A DNA stretch of 64,000 nucleotides from Blautia glucerasea (GCF_020537505.1 NZ_JAJBMO010000007.1:124001-188000); one strand, 5' to 3'. Positions 36,931 through 45,603 are shown, counted from the first letter of the stretch. Program-made: numbers and translations. The notes: generated by a model from the sequence alone, not told the origin.

Positions 36931-38079
36931 TTAATTATGTGATTTCGGCAGTGACAACTGCCATGGGACTTCCTGTGAAGAGACAGGGAGTCCTTTTAAT
37001 TTGTTTATGCTCATATGGGCGGCCAGAGTACCAGGCTGGTGTGCGGAATGGGTCAGTGTTGTGGCGCGGAGCAGACCAGATGTGGTAAGATAACTGGTAT
37101 TGAAGGCGGCTAGTGCTATTGTGGTTTCGAAACTATGACCGGTGGAGGTAGCTTTGAATCCAGTGTTTTGAAGAGAGGATGAAAGGGGAGCATGAGTTGC
37201 TATCCTTTTCTCCTGTCCAAGCGCCAGCTCTTCCCATAACAGCCATGCAATAAAGTCATCCTCACAAATAAAAGCAGTGCAGTCGGGGGTGATTCGTTCC
37301 AGAAATTTTTTCAGGAAGCTGATATCCCGGCTCTGACGGAAATCATCCAGCTCCTGTATGGTATACCAGCAGATGTTGCGGTCTGGTACAGTCAGCCCCT
37401 GGTTTTGCATGGCATCCAGAAAGCCCTGGTATCGTTCATGTCCCCGCTGATCGTCCATCTGGAAAATACCGGCGATAGAAGAATGGCCTTTTTCCACAAG
37501 ACTTTGCACCAGAAGACCAGCCCCATATAGATTATCTTCATAGATTACTGGAATCTGAGACAACTGGGGATAAGCACATCCCAGGAACAAAATGGAAGTT
37601 CCCCTTTGTATCAGCTTTTGATAAAGCTCTGTATTAGGTGATGGTAAGGCGCTTTTTACAGGCTCCACAATAAGCGCCCGCAGCGGACTTTTCAAAAGAA
37701 ACTGAAGGATTTGCCGTTCCTGGTCCACATGACTGTGAGTGGGGTAAACCTTGCAGGAAAATCCCTCCGCAGCCAGCGCCACACGAATATCATTTATCAG
37801 TGCAGGATATTCATATTGCTGTTCATCGGGAATCAGAATTCCTACTATATTCCGGTTTTCCAGGCTGGAAAGTCCGGTAATGTAAGCTCCGCTCCCTTTA
37901 ATGCGGCGGATTTCCCGCTCATCTTCAAGAACCGCCAGTGCCGCGCGGACCGTCTGCCGGCTGACACGGTATCTGGCAGCCAGCTCCTGTTCTGTGGGAA
38001 GCTTGTTGCTTCCCTTTTGAATAGAATCTGAAATGATTTCTCTTAGCTGTTCAACCAGCCATTTATATTTGATCGCCAT
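36931..38079 (-). CDS. GntR-type HTH / LacI-type sensor regulator (AraR-like)
   Basis: A 382-residue regulator read leftward, divergent from the ytf operon. The GntR winged helix occupies about residues 5-70 (KLPTEQELAARYRVSRQTVR, GSGAYI). The effector domain has NIVGILIPDEQQYEYPAL, ALIVEPVKSALPSPNTEL, HERYQGFLDAMQ and CTAFICEDDFIAWLL. The C-terminal third (from about residue 300) is unusual in sequence, with many Thr, Ser and His, and lacks the usual VGFDD-type strand; a diverged ligand pocket or a local frameshift pair is possible. AGAGGAACT precedes the ATG at a normal distance. It probably regulates the ytf operon and itself from the shared intergenic region. Confidence 0.8.
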   Translation of the reverse strand: MAIKYKWLVEQLREIISDSIQKGSNKLPTEQELAARYRVSRQTVRAALAVLEDEREIRRIKGSGAYITGLSSLENRNIVGILIPDEQQYEYPALINDIRVALAAEGFSCKVYPTHSHVDQERQILQFLLKSPLRALIVEPVKSALPSPNTELYQKLIQRGTSILFLGCAYPQLSQIPVIYEDNLYGAGLLVQSLVEKGHSSIAGIFQMDDQRGHERYQGFLDAMQNQGLTVPDRNICWYTIQELDDFRQSRDISFLKKFLERITPDCTAFICEDDFIAWLLWEELALGQEKRIATHAPLSSSLQNTGFKATSTGHSFETTIALAAFNTSYLTTSGLLRATTLTHSAHQPGTLAAHMSINKLKGLPVSSQEVPWQLSLPKSHN

Positions 38080-38105
38080 ATATTTTAGTTCCTCTTTCTT
38101 AGGTT

Positions 38106-38122
38106 AGAGTGTGTTTGAAAAA
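38106..38122. repeat. dispersed motif, inverse copy C
   Basis: AGAGTGTGTTTGAAAAA is the reverse complement of the motif at 44590 and 54395 with one base changed. It lies just upstream of the leftward regulator gene. Confidence 0.5.
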
Positions 38123-38579
38123 TTCTTCCCGCAATCTGTCAGCGCCATTATTTACCAAGCTTCGGGTTGCTGTAGTGGATCTTATCACTTAGGGGGGATT
38201 TTCATTAATTAGCGGCATAATGTTTTTTTTATTTTGCTGAGATAGTTAGTTCATAAAATTTTCACATGAATTATTTATGATTTCCCAATAAATCATCTGC
38301 TTTTTCACTTCTAAAACCAAAAATATTATACCTTTTTCCAAATGATCAAACTTTTTTTCCAAGCTTAGACAGTTTGCCAAATCGAAAAACATAGAAAAAG
38401 GTGTAATATTTTTCACAAAATCATAAGAAAACAAACTTTCTAAATGAGAAATCATAAAATATCAACCTTTTTCCTGCCTGAAGTCCATTGTAATATAAAT
38501 TTGTCTGTATTTCACTATGAAAACCAACAAATTTGTATTGTTTGAACTGACGAAACAACCAAAAGACGGGAAAACAATA

Positions 38580-38608
38580 TTGAAATTTATGTTGATTTTC
38601 GCTAAATT
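38580..38608 (+). promoter_or_regulatory. probable promoter of the ytf operon
   Basis: TTGAAA (38580-38585), a 17-base spacer and TAAATT (38603-38608). The weak -10 box fits an activator-dependent promoter. The leader would be about 130 bases. Confidence 0.5.
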
Positions 38609-38744
38609 ATAGACATCAAGAAGAACACGGATTCAAGAACGGACGGAAAGCTACGACAGCAAACGGATCAGTGTTGAACGAGAAACCAATGGCAGGCGCG
38701 ACCTGCAAAAGTATTTTTCTAAAAGAAAGAGAGGAACAATCACT

Positions 38745-39728
38745 ATGAAAAAGAAATTAGCAGTTATGGCACTCGCAGCAGCAACACTCAGCATGATGGC
38801 TATGCCGGTTTACGCTGACGATCTGGTAACAGTTGGATACGCACAGGTTGGACATGAGTCAGACTGGCGTACAGCAAACACCCAGAACTATCAGGACGTT
38901 TTCTCAGAGGACGCTGGATACAGCCTTGACCTTGTAGACTGCGATAATGACAATGCTGCACAGCTGGAGGCTGTTCGTACATTCATTAGTAAAGATATGG
39001 ATTACATCGTAATCGCTCCGATCCAGTCCGCTGGCTGGGACACCGTTCTTCAGGAAGCGCAGGACGCTGGAATCCCGGTAATTATCGCAGACCGTGAAAT
39101 CGAGGCAAGCGACGACTTATACGATGCATGGGTTGGAACAAACACAACAAACGAAGGTATCACAGCTGGTAACTGGTTAGCTGAGTACCTTGGCGATAAA
39201 GATGCTAACATCCTTGTAATCGAAGGTTCTGTAGGAGCTTCCGCAGCACTTGGACGTACAAATGGTTTCAATCAGGTAGCAGAAGAGCATGACAACTGGA
39301 AGATCCTTGATTCTCAGTCCGGTGACTTCACACAGGCTGGTGGACAGGAAGTTATGGAGTCCTTCATCAAATCCTACGAGGGACAGTTCAATGTAGTTGT
39401 ATGCCAGAACGATAACGAAGCATATGGCGCAATGGATGCAATGGATGCAGCAGGTATCACCTACGGTGTTGATGGCGATGTAACTCTTATTTCCTTCGAT
39501 GCAACACATGATGGACTTCAGTATACATTAGATGGAAAGATCAACTGTGATGTTGAGTGTAACCCGATCCAGGCTGAGGTTGTTAAGGGCGTAATCGAGA
39601 AAATGCAGGCAGGCGAAGAATTTGAGAAGACAACTCTTGTTGAGGATCAGGCATTCGTAGCACCTGGAATCGAGAGCGAGTATGCAACAACTATGACAGA
39701 TGAGGTTCTGGCTGGACGTGCTTACTAA
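38745..39728 (+). CDS. ytfQ: galactofuranose-type sugar-binding protein (YtfQ homologue)
   Basis: A 327-residue exported binding protein. The signal peptide MKKKLAVMALAAATLSMMAM ends at VYA-DD, a signal peptidase I site; there is no lipobox. Mature features match YtfQ: VGYAQVGHESDWR, FISKDMDYIVIAPIQ, GWDTVLQEAQDAGIPVIIADR, NGFNQVAEEH, CQNDNEAYGAMDAM and LISFDATHDGL. Codon use is that of a highly expressed gene. It is the paralogue of the anchored sensor protein encoded at 34311. In E. coli, YtfQ binds furanose galactose; the ligand here is inferred from homology of the whole four-gene operon. Confidence 0.88.
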   Translation: MKKKLAVMALAAATLSMMAMPVYADDLVTVGYAQVGHESDWRTANTQNYQDVFSEDAGYSLDLVDCDNDNAAQLEAVRTFISKDMDYIVIAPIQSAGWDTVLQEAQDAGIPVIIADREIEASDDLYDAWVGTNTTNEGITAGNWLAEYLGDKDANILVIEGSVGASAALGRTNGFNQVAEEHDNWKILDSQSGDFTQAGGQEVMESFIKSYEGQFNVVVCQNDNEAYGAMDAMDAAGITYGVDGDVTLISFDATHDGLQYTLDGKINCDVECNPIQAEVVKGVIEKMQAGEEFEKTTLVEDQAFVAPGIESEYATTMTDEVLAGRAY

Positions 39729-39767
39729 TTAGAAAAAAATCGGAGAGTGTGAAAACAGCAGAGCTGT

Positions 39768-39780
39768 GAAACAATCCGTA
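39768..39780. repeat. 13-base fragment shared with the 47.7-kb repeat
   Basis: GAAACAATCCGTA here is identical to 47679-47691 in the short form of the structured element. It may be a decayed copy, or chance. Confidence 0.3.
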
Positions 39781-39834
39781 AACATCGAAATTGGTTATCA
39801 GCAGGCAGCTGAAAACCGATAAAGATGAATGAAT

Positions 39835-39870
39835 AGGGGAGGAAAGTCCCAAGGCGGATTTTCTTCCCCT
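39835..39870 (+). terminator. intercistronic stem-loop after ytfQ
   Basis: AGGGGAGGAAA (39835-39845) pairs with TTTTCTTCCCCT (39859-39870), with one G-T pair. There is no strong T tract after it. Stem-loops at this place commonly protect binding-protein mRNA or partly end transcription, giving more binding protein than transporter. Confidence 0.65.
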
Positions 39871-39984
39871 TAACTGTTTATACGAGGCTATGAGCCAGGG
39901 CTCAGAATATATGAGGCTATGGCAAATAACGCGATAACGAGGAGAATGAAAAATGAAGTTGATAACGGGAAGGGAGGAATCGCG

Positions 39985-41502
39985 TTGGAGGCAGGAGTAG
40001 TATTGAAAATGCAGGGAATCTGCATGACATTCCCAGGTGTAAAAGCACTGGAAGGCGTGGATCTGACATTGAAAAGGGGTGAAATCCGCGCGCTGATGGG
40101 AGAGAATGGCGCGGGTAAATCCACACTGATCAAGTGCCTGACCGGCGTAAATAAATTTGAGGCTGGAGAGATTTATCTGGAAGGATTTGATCATCCCATC
40201 GTAAATAAAGATACCATGGACGCCCAGAAAAAGGGCATTTCTACTGTATATCAGGAAGTAAACCTCTGTCCCAACCTTTCGGTGGCAGAGAATTTGTACA
40301 TAGGCCGTGAGCCACTGACAAAGCTTGGAACGGTCAACCGAAAGGCCATGAACCGTCAGGCAGCTGCCCTTATGAAACAGCTGGAGCTTGACGTTGATGT
40401 AACACGTAATCTTGAAGAATATTCACTGGCATTGCAGCAGATGATCGCAATTGCCCGTGCTGTAGATATGGATTGTAAGGTGCTCATTCTGGATGAGCCA
40501 ACCTCTTCACTGGATGACCGTGAAGTAGAAAAGCTTTTTACCATGATGCGCAGACTGAAGGAGAAAGGTGTAGGAATCATTTTCGTTACCCATTTCCTGG
40601 AACAGGTTTATGCAGTATGTGACGGAATCACCGTTCTTCGAAATGGCCAGCTGGTTGGCGAGTATGAGATTGCAGATCTTCCGAGAGTGAAGCTGGTAGC
40701 AGCTATGATGGGAAAAGATTTCGACGATCTTGCTTCTATTAAACCAGAGACCACAGGAGATAAGAGAAAAGAGCCCATGGTTATTGAAGCCCGTGGCTTA
40801 AGCCATGCAGGAACCATTAAACCGTTTGACCTTGATATCCACAAAGGAGAGGTTATCGGTCTTACCGGACTTCTTGGAAGCGGACGAAGCGAGCTGGCGC
40901 GTGCCATTTACGGTGCTGACCGCGCCCAGACCGGAACTTTGAAGGTAAAAGGCCAGGAAGTTAAGGTGAAAAACCCAATCGACGCCATGCATCTTGGCAT
41001 GGGACTTCTCCCAGATGACCGTAAAGCGGAAGGCATTATCGCAGATCTGTCTGTAAGAGAAAATATCATCCTTGCTGTTCAGGCAAAGCAGGGTATCCTG
41101 AAAAAGATCCCTATGGCAAAGCAGTGTGAGATCGCAGACAAATACATTGATCTTCTCCAGATTAAATGTGCAAGCCGCGAGACCCTGATCAAACAGCTCT
41201 CTGGTGGAAACCAGCAGAAGGTTATCCTTGCAAGATGGCTTGCAACTAACCCGGATTTCCTGATTCTGGACGAGCCTACCCGAGGAATCGATATCGGTAC
41301 CAAGACCGAGATCCAGAAGCTGGTTCTGAAGCTTGCAGATGAAGGCAAGAGCCTGATCTTCATTTCCTCTGAAATCGAGGAAATGCTTCGTACCTGCAAT
41401 CGTATGGCAGTTCTTCGTGACGGCCAGAAGGTTGGAGAGATTGATGAGGCAGATATGAACCAGATGAACGTAATGAAAGCAATTGCAGGAGGTGAGCAGT
41501 AA
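39985..41502 (+). CDS. ytfR: sugar ABC transporter ATPase (YtfR homologue)
   Basis: A 505-residue tandem ATPase. Domain 1 has GENGAGKST, the signature-region YSLALQQMIAIARAV, and LILDEPTSSL. Domain 2 has the usual altered P-loop GLLGSGRSE, an intact LSGGNQQK signature and LILDEPTRGID. I chose TTG 39985 because GGGAGGA stands six bases upstream and the resulting length matches YtfR (about 500); ATG 39919 and ATG 39946 in the same frame are alternatives that add a poorly conserved leader. The permease gene begins in the TAATG at 41500-41504. Confidence 0.88.
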   Translation: MEAGVVLKMQGICMTFPGVKALEGVDLTLKRGEIRALMGENGAGKSTLIKCLTGVNKFEAGEIYLEGFDHPIVNKDTMDAQKKGISTVYQEVNLCPNLSVAENLYIGREPLTKLGTVNRKAMNRQAAALMKQLELDVDVTRNLEEYSLALQQMIAIARAVDMDCKVLILDEPTSSLDDREVEKLFTMMRRLKEKGVGIIFVTHFLEQVYAVCDGITVLRNGQLVGEYEIADLPRVKLVAAMMGKDFDDLASIKPETTGDKRKEPMVIEARGLSHAGTIKPFDLDIHKGEVIGLTGLLGSGRSELARAIYGADRAQTGTLKVKGQEVKVKNPIDAMHLGMGLLPDDRKAEGIIADLSVRENIILAVQAKQGILKKIPMAKQCEIADKYIDLLQIKCASRETLIKQLSGGNQQKVILARWLATNPDFLILDEPTRGIDIGTKTEIQKLVLKLADEGKSLIFISSEIEEMLRTCNRMAVLRDGQKVGEIDEADMNQMNVMKAIAGGEQ

Positions 41503-42563
41503 TGGGTAATTTCAAAAAACTGGCGCAGAAACGTCTGTTCCTTCCGGTTTTCAGTATGATCCTGGTCATGCTGATCAACGTAGTATATGATATTGCAACA
41601 GGAAGTGCACCACTTTCCTTCTTTATGATTTCCATTAAGAATGGTGTGCTTTACGGACGTCTCATTGACATCCTGAACCGTGGAAGTGAGATCGCCATCC
41701 TGGCAATCGGTATGACACTTGTTGTATCTGCTTCCGGCGGTACGGATATTTCCGTTGGTTCTGTCATGAGTCTTTACGCAGGTGTCTGCTGTATGATCCT
41801 TGCAGGATACGGAAATGTAAATGTGCAGGAGTATGCACATCCGCTGCTTGTAGGTATTGGAGCCGGACTTCTTGTCACTTTGATCTGTGGTGTTTTTAAC
41901 GGATTTCTGGTTGCCTATATGAATATTCAGCCTATGGTGGCCACCCTGATCCTATGGTCGGCAGGCCGTGCAGTAGGACTTCTTCTTTGTAACAGCCAGA
42001 TCGTTTATGTGCGTGTTCCTTCCTTCCAGAAGCTTGGCGCTTACTGCGGAATCATTCCTACACCGATCATTGTGGCTGCTGTGTGTGTGGCAATTGCTTC
42101 TATCGTACTTCGCTACACAGCACTTGGAACTTACATTCAGAGTGTTGGTATTAACAAAAAAGCTTCCCGTATCGCAGGCTTTAATTCCGCAAAGATCATC
42201 CTTATGTGCTATGCACTTTGCGGTCTTTGCGCCGGACTTGCAGGTATGGTGGCAACCTCCAGAATTTACTCAGCCGATACCAATAACATTGGTCTGAATA
42301 TGGAGCTGGATGCCATCCTTTCCGTAGCACTTGGCGGAAACAGTCTTGGCGGTGGTAAATTCTCTCTGGCAGGTTCCATCATCGGAGCCTACACCATCCA
42401 GGCGATCACCACAACCCTGTATGCACTTGGTGTTTCCTCTGCACAGGCGCCGGTATTTAAGGCAATCGTAGTTATCATCATCGTAGTTATTCAGGCTGAG
42501 CCAGCCAAAGCATTCTTTAAGAAGCTGACAAAGAAATCCGGAAAGGAGGCAGCTCGGGCATGA
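41502..42563 (+). CDS. ytfT: sugar ABC transporter permease (YtfT homologue)
   Basis: A 353-residue membrane protein with about ten hydrophobic segments. It carries LIDILNRGSEIAILAIGMTL and SGGTDISVGS, then NGFLVAYMNIQPMVATLIL and QSVGINKKASRIAGFN. The LIDxLxRG segment is characteristic of YtfT among this permease family. Its first base is the last of the ATPase stop codon, and its end overlaps the next permease in ATGA (42560-42563), so the three transport genes are translationally coupled. Confidence 0.88.
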   Translation: MGNFKKLAQKRLFLPVFSMILVMLINVVYDIATGSAPLSFFMISIKNGVLYGRLIDILNRGSEIAILAIGMTLVVSASGGTDISVGSVMSLYAGVCCMILAGYGNVNVQEYAHPLLVGIGAGLLVTLICGVFNGFLVAYMNIQPMVATLILWSAGRAVGLLLCNSQIVYVRVPSFQKLGAYCGIIPTPIIVAAVCVAIASIVLRYTALGTYIQSVGINKKASRIAGFNSAKIILMCYALCGLCAGLAGMVATSRIYSADTNNIGLNMELDAILSVALGGNSLGGGKFSLAGSIIGAYTIQAITTTLYALGVSSAQAPVFKAIVVIIIVVIQAEPAKAFFKKLTKKSGKEAARA

Positions 42564-43579
42564 AAAAGAAAAAAATAAACAGCAATAACCTGTTGCTGCT
42601 GATCACCATTGTATTATTCTTTGTAATGTATGCTGCAGGATGTATCGTATATGCGGACAAAGGCTTTACCCGTTTCCAGACATTCCTGAACATCCTGATC
42701 AACAATGCAGGTCTGATCTGCATCACAGCTGGTATGACTTGCGTCATGCTCACTGGCGGTATTGATATTTCCGTAGGTTCTCTGGTTGCTATGGACTGTA
42801 TGATCCTGGCAGTTGGAATTGAGCAGTGGGGATGGTCCAGCCCGGTACTTATGCTTCTGATCCTTGCAATCGGTATTGTATTTGGTATTGTCCAGGGCTT
42901 CTGCATTTCCTATTTGGAGATTCAGCCCTTCATTGTAACCATGGCGGGCATGTTCTTTGCCAGAGGTATGACAGCTGTGATCTGTAAAGAGCAGGTAAGT
43001 ATTGTTTCTGACAAGATCTTCACCACTCTTTCCAGCTTCAAGATTTCCCTTCCATTTGGAGGTTATCTGAACAAAAAAGGAATTATGCAGTATCCATACC
43101 TTCGTGTAACCGTTGTAGTTGCATTGATCGTAGTTCTTGTTATTTACCTGATGCTGAAATATACCCGTTTCGGACGCAGTATCTACGCAGTGGGCGGCAA
43201 TCAGCAGTCTGCAACCCTGATGGGACTTGATGTTAAGAAAACACAGATGAAAGCATATATCCTTTCCAGTTTTCTTACCTCCATCGGCGGAATCTGCTAT
43301 TGCCTGAACACTATGGCAGGTACCACCACGCAGGCAACCGGTCTTGAAATGGATGCTATTTCCTCCGCAGTCATTGGCGGTACACTTCTTACCGGTGGTG
43401 TAGGAAACGTACTTGGTTCTTTGTTTGGTGTATTGATCAATGGTACGATTTCTACATTGGTTAAAACCAATGGAAAACTGATCAGCTCCTGGTCCAACAT
43501 TGTAACAGCAATCCTGCTGTGCTTCTTCATTGTACTTCAGAGTGTATTTGCACTGGTGAAGGAGCGGAAAAGTAAATAA
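42560..43579 (+). CDS. yjfF: sugar ABC transporter permease (YjfF homologue)
   Basis: A 339-residue membrane protein with about ten hydrophobic segments, pairing with the YtfT homologue. Visible family motifs are ITAGMTCVMLTGGIDISVGS, SYLEIQPFIVTMAGMFFARG and YAVGGNQQSATLMGLDV. GGAGG lies before the ATG. It is the last gene of the operon; a stem-loop follows at 43605. Confidence 0.88.
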   Translation: MKKKKINSNNLLLLITIVLFFVMYAAGCIVYADKGFTRFQTFLNILINNAGLICITAGMTCVMLTGGIDISVGSLVAMDCMILAVGIEQWGWSSPVLMLLILAIGIVFGIVQGFCISYLEIQPFIVTMAGMFFARGMTAVICKEQVSIVSDKIFTTLSSFKISLPFGGYLNKKGIMQYPYLRVTVVVALIVVLVIYLMLKYTRFGRSIYAVGGNQQSATLMGLDVKKTQMKAYILSSFLTSIGGICYCLNTMAGTTTQATGLEMDAISSAVIGGTLLTGGVGNVLGSLFGVLINGTISTLVKTNGKLISSWSNIVTAILLCFFIVLQSVFALVKERKSK

Positions 43580-43604
43580 GAATTGAATAAAGAATGAAAT
43601 GAGA

Positions 43605-43637
43605 CAGGCGGGTACATGATTAATGTGTACCCGCCTG
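43605..43637 (+). terminator. stem-loop ending the ytf operon
   Basis: CAGGCGGGTACA (43605-43616) pairs perfectly with TGTACCCGCCTG (43626-43637). No T tract follows directly. Confidence 0.7.
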
Positions 43638-43657
43638 ATGCGGTATAGGGATATTCA

Positions 43658-43717
43658 GTTAATTGTGATTTAGTTAATTACGATTTAGTCAATCATGATT
43701 TAATCAATCGTAATTGA
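43658..43717. repeat. four imperfect 15-base tandem repeats
   Basis: Units 43658-43672, 43673-43687, 43688-43702 and 43703-43717 follow the pattern GTTAATTNNGATTTA with drift. Overlapping them, TTTAGTCAAT (43684-43693) and ATTGACTAAA (43713-43722) are perfect inverted arms. The block lies between convergent genes. Confidence 0.75.
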
Positions 43718-43747
43718 CTAAATTGTGGTAAAGTGCGAAAGGACGTT

Positions 43748-44299
43748 TTATCCCTCCTGCCCCAACTTCACAAAAATCGGCTCATGTTTCATAGCTGGGA
43801 TAATTTTTTCCATCATGTCTTTCATGTCAATTTTCAGACTGGAAGTGTTAATGCAGGGGTGGCAGCCGATGTAAGGCTCTTTCAGAAGGTCTTCATCAAT
43901 GAGCAGCTGCACATGATTTTCCTTGTCATTCATAAGTCCCAGCACGCTCACAGAACCTGGTGTGATATCAAGGAATTTTTCCATATAAGTTTCATTTCCG
44001 AAAGAAAGTCTGGCAACGCCAAGCTGGGAGGATACTTCTTTTGTCTTAAACTTCTTGTCGCCTGGCAGAAGCAGCAGATAGAAGTTCGTTTCCTGGCGGT
44101 TGCAGAGAAACAGGTTTTTGCAGATTACTGCATCAAGCACTTTATCCACATCTTTACAAGCTTCAATGGTCATCAGAGTTTCATGGTCAATTCTCTGATA
44201 AGGCACCTGAAGTGCATCAAGAAAATCATAAGTACGTATCTCTTTTTCAAGTCTGCCCGTGGTATCTGCGGGACGTCCGTTTTCAAGCTTTAATTCCAT
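43748..44299 (-). CDS. prdX: prolyl-tRNA editing protein (ProX/PrdX, YbaK family)
   Basis: A 183-residue free-standing editing protein that removes wrongly attached alanine or cysteine from tRNA(Pro). It has the YbaK/ProX fold signals: DHETLMTIEACKDVDKV, ICKNLFLCNRQETNFYLLLL, VSSQLGVARLSFGNE, PGSVSVLGLMND, and the C-terminal GCHPCINTSSLKI typical of PrdX proteins. Length is normal. AAGGAGA lies five bases before the ATG on the minus strand. It stands alone, convergent with the ytf operon and divergent from the TetR gene. Confidence 0.88.
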   Translation of the reverse strand: MELKLENGRPADTTGRLEKEIRTYDFLDALQVPYQRIDHETLMTIEACKDVDKVLDAVICKNLFLCNRQETNFYLLLLPGDKKFKTKEVSSQLGVARLSFGNETYMEKFLDITPGSVSVLGLMNDKENHVQLLIDEDLLKEPYIGCHPCINTSSLKIDMKDMMEKIIPAMKHEPIFVKLGQEG

Positions 44300-44530
44300 G
44301 GTGTTCTCCTTATATATTCCCTCACAGGGGCTTTTTTATCAAATATCTGGAGAATATTGTAGCATTGAGAGTTTTTCTTGTAAAGTGGAGGATGTTCTCC
44401 CACAAATTGTGACGCACATCTTGCAGAAAGCCTTTTCCAAATATATTTCAGGATGGCGATGAATATTTCAGAAAATATATGCATATATAAGTTCGGAGGC
44501 GGATATTTGCTTTTTTCCATAGTGCTCCTG

Positions 44531-44559
44531 TTGACAAAAATTCAAAAAGGCTTTATAAA
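44531..44559 (+). promoter_or_regulatory. promoter of the tetR-type gene
   Basis: TTGACA (44531-44536), 17 bases and TATAAA (44554-44559): near consensus. The rest of the 44300-44680 gap contains one copy of a dispersed motif (44564-44608) and otherwise nothing I can name. Confidence 0.75.
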
Positions 44560-44563
44560 ATCC

Positions 44564-44608
44564 TTAGAGCCTGCAGATTATGGGAATGATTTTTCAAACA
44601 CGCTCTAA
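44564..44608. repeat. dispersed AGAGC...CAAACACGCTCT motif, copy A
   Basis: TTAGAGC (44564-44570) and GCTCTAA (44602-44608) are inverted arms, the right one preceded by TTTTTCAAACAC. The same 17-base TTTTTCAAACACGCTCT occurs at 54395-54411, a one-mismatch inverse copy at 38106-38122, and a diverged copy at 52585-52641. Confidence 0.6.
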
Positions 44609-44680
44609 AAATTGTACAGACCTTATGTATTGCATGATGCCATACTGCAAAATAAATATTATCAGGAGGAGCACATCTGA

Positions 44681-45244
44681 ATGAACAATATCACAAAAAA
44701 TGCACTGGAAGAGTCTCTGAAGAAATTTCTCCTTCAGAAGCCTCTGGACAAGATCACAATCAGCGATCTGACTACAGACTGCGGAATCAGCCGAATGGCT
44801 TTTTACTATCATTTTAAAGATATTTATGACCTGGTAGAATGGTCCTGTATTGAGGACGCTTCCCGGGCTTTGCAGGGAAAAAAGACTTACGACACCTGGC
44901 AGGAAGGGCTTCAGCAGATTTTTGAGGCTGTTTTGGAAAATAAACCATTTATCTTGAACGTGTATCGCTCTGTGAAACGAGAGCAGGTGGAAAATTATCT
45001 GTACAGCCTGACCTATCAGCTGATCGAAGGAGTGGTAGAAGAGCAGAGCGAGAATCTGATGGTTACAGAGGAACAGAAGAAATTTATTGCGGATTTTTAC
45101 AAATACAGTTTCGTAGGTGTCATGCTTGACTGGATCAAGAGAGGAATGAAGGAAGCCCCAGAAGAAATCGCGAATATGGTCTGCGTGACCATGCATGGAA
45201 ATGTTGGGAATTCCCTGCGGAATATGGAGAAGGAAGGGCAATAA
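44681..45244 (+). CDS. TetR-family regulator (DhaS-like C-terminus)
   Basis: A 187-residue regulator. The N-terminal helix-turn-helix is KITISDLTTDCGISRMAFYY followed by HFKDIYDLVEW, the TetR recognition region. The C-terminal ligand/dimer domain (from about residue 75) is helical and resembles the DhaS-like group (NGLYxxF-type helices ILNVYRSVKREQVENYLY). AGGAGGAG precedes the ATG. The oleate hydratase gene lies 360 bases downstream behind a terminator; TetR genes next to oleate hydratases are common in Firmicutes and are thought to respond to fatty acids, which is the likely role here. Confidence 0.82.
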   Translation: MNNITKNALEESLKKFLLQKPLDKITISDLTTDCGISRMAFYYHFKDIYDLVEWSCIEDASRALQGKKTYDTWQEGLQQIFEAVLENKPFILNVYRSVKREQVENYLYSLTYQLIEGVVEEQSENLMVTEEQKKFIADFYKYSFVGVMLDWIKRGMKEAPEEIANMVCVTMHGNVGNSLRNMEKEGQ

Positions 45245-45342
45245 AGATTAAGTTTATCCGGAAAATAAGGGATAACTATGGCATAGCAGCTTAAATACTG
45301 AAAGTGCGGGACATAAAGTTTTCGAAATCAACTTTACAAAGT

Positions 45343-45380
45343 AAGGCGGATGATAAGTTTTTTGTCATCCGTCTTGTTTT
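45343..45380 (+). terminator. terminator after the tetR-type gene
   Basis: AAGGCGGATGA (45343-45353) pairs with TCATCCGTCTT (45365-45375, one G-T pair), then GTTTTG. Confidence 0.8.
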
Positions 45381-45454
45381 GTAAATTGAGGAAAATTATT
45401 TTTTGACGTAGAATACACTCAGAAACAGGAAATACTAAATAAAAGGCAGCAGAA

Positions 45455-45532
45455 TTTCGAATCAGCTAAATAAAAGCTTTTTATCTGAAGGTCAGGAAAC
45501 AAACCTGAGAGAGCTTAGAAGCTGATTCGAAA
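45455..45532 (+). promoter_or_regulatory. structured leader of the oleate hydratase gene
   Basis: TTTCGAATCAGCT (45455-45467) and AGCTGATTCGAAA (45520-45532) are perfect 13-base arms enclosing 52 bases. The interior has its own hairpin, CAGG and CCTG around 45493-45507, and an AAAAGCTTTTT block. It ends 56 bases before the ribosome site. It could be a TetR operator pair forming a loop, or a folded regulatory leader; I matched it to no known riboswitch. Confidence 0.5.
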
Positions 45533-45603
45533 AGTTAAAACAAGAATAAACACAGACAGCCGGAAATAATGCAACGGCAAATTTCAGAAAGGTGGTAATT
45601 TTT

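Larger units (their letters stand above)
38080..38744. promoter_or_regulatory. 665-base divergent control region
   Basis: No gene is convincing here. The left part (38080-38460) is AT-rich, with a single copy of a dispersed motif at 38106-38122. The right part holds two related sequences, AAATTTGTCTGTATTT (38497-38512) and AAATTTGTATTGTTTGAA (38529-38546), which resemble half-sites of AraR-type operators, then a promoter at 38580. A 69-codon leftward frame at 38246-38455 looks fortuitous. Confidence 0.5.

Noticed and set aside
38246-38455. Leftward 69-codon frame in the divergent control region
   Set aside because: Very AT-rich and Phe/Lys/Asn-heavy, no convincing ribosome site; more likely spacer DNA.
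43658-43717. CRISPR-like repeat array
   Set aside because: The units are contiguous 15-mers without spacers and no cas gene is present.
43733-44293. Rightward 186-codon frame opposite the prolyl-tRNA editing gene
   Set aside because: Pure antisense shadow of a gene with clear family motifs and its own ribosome site on the minus strand.
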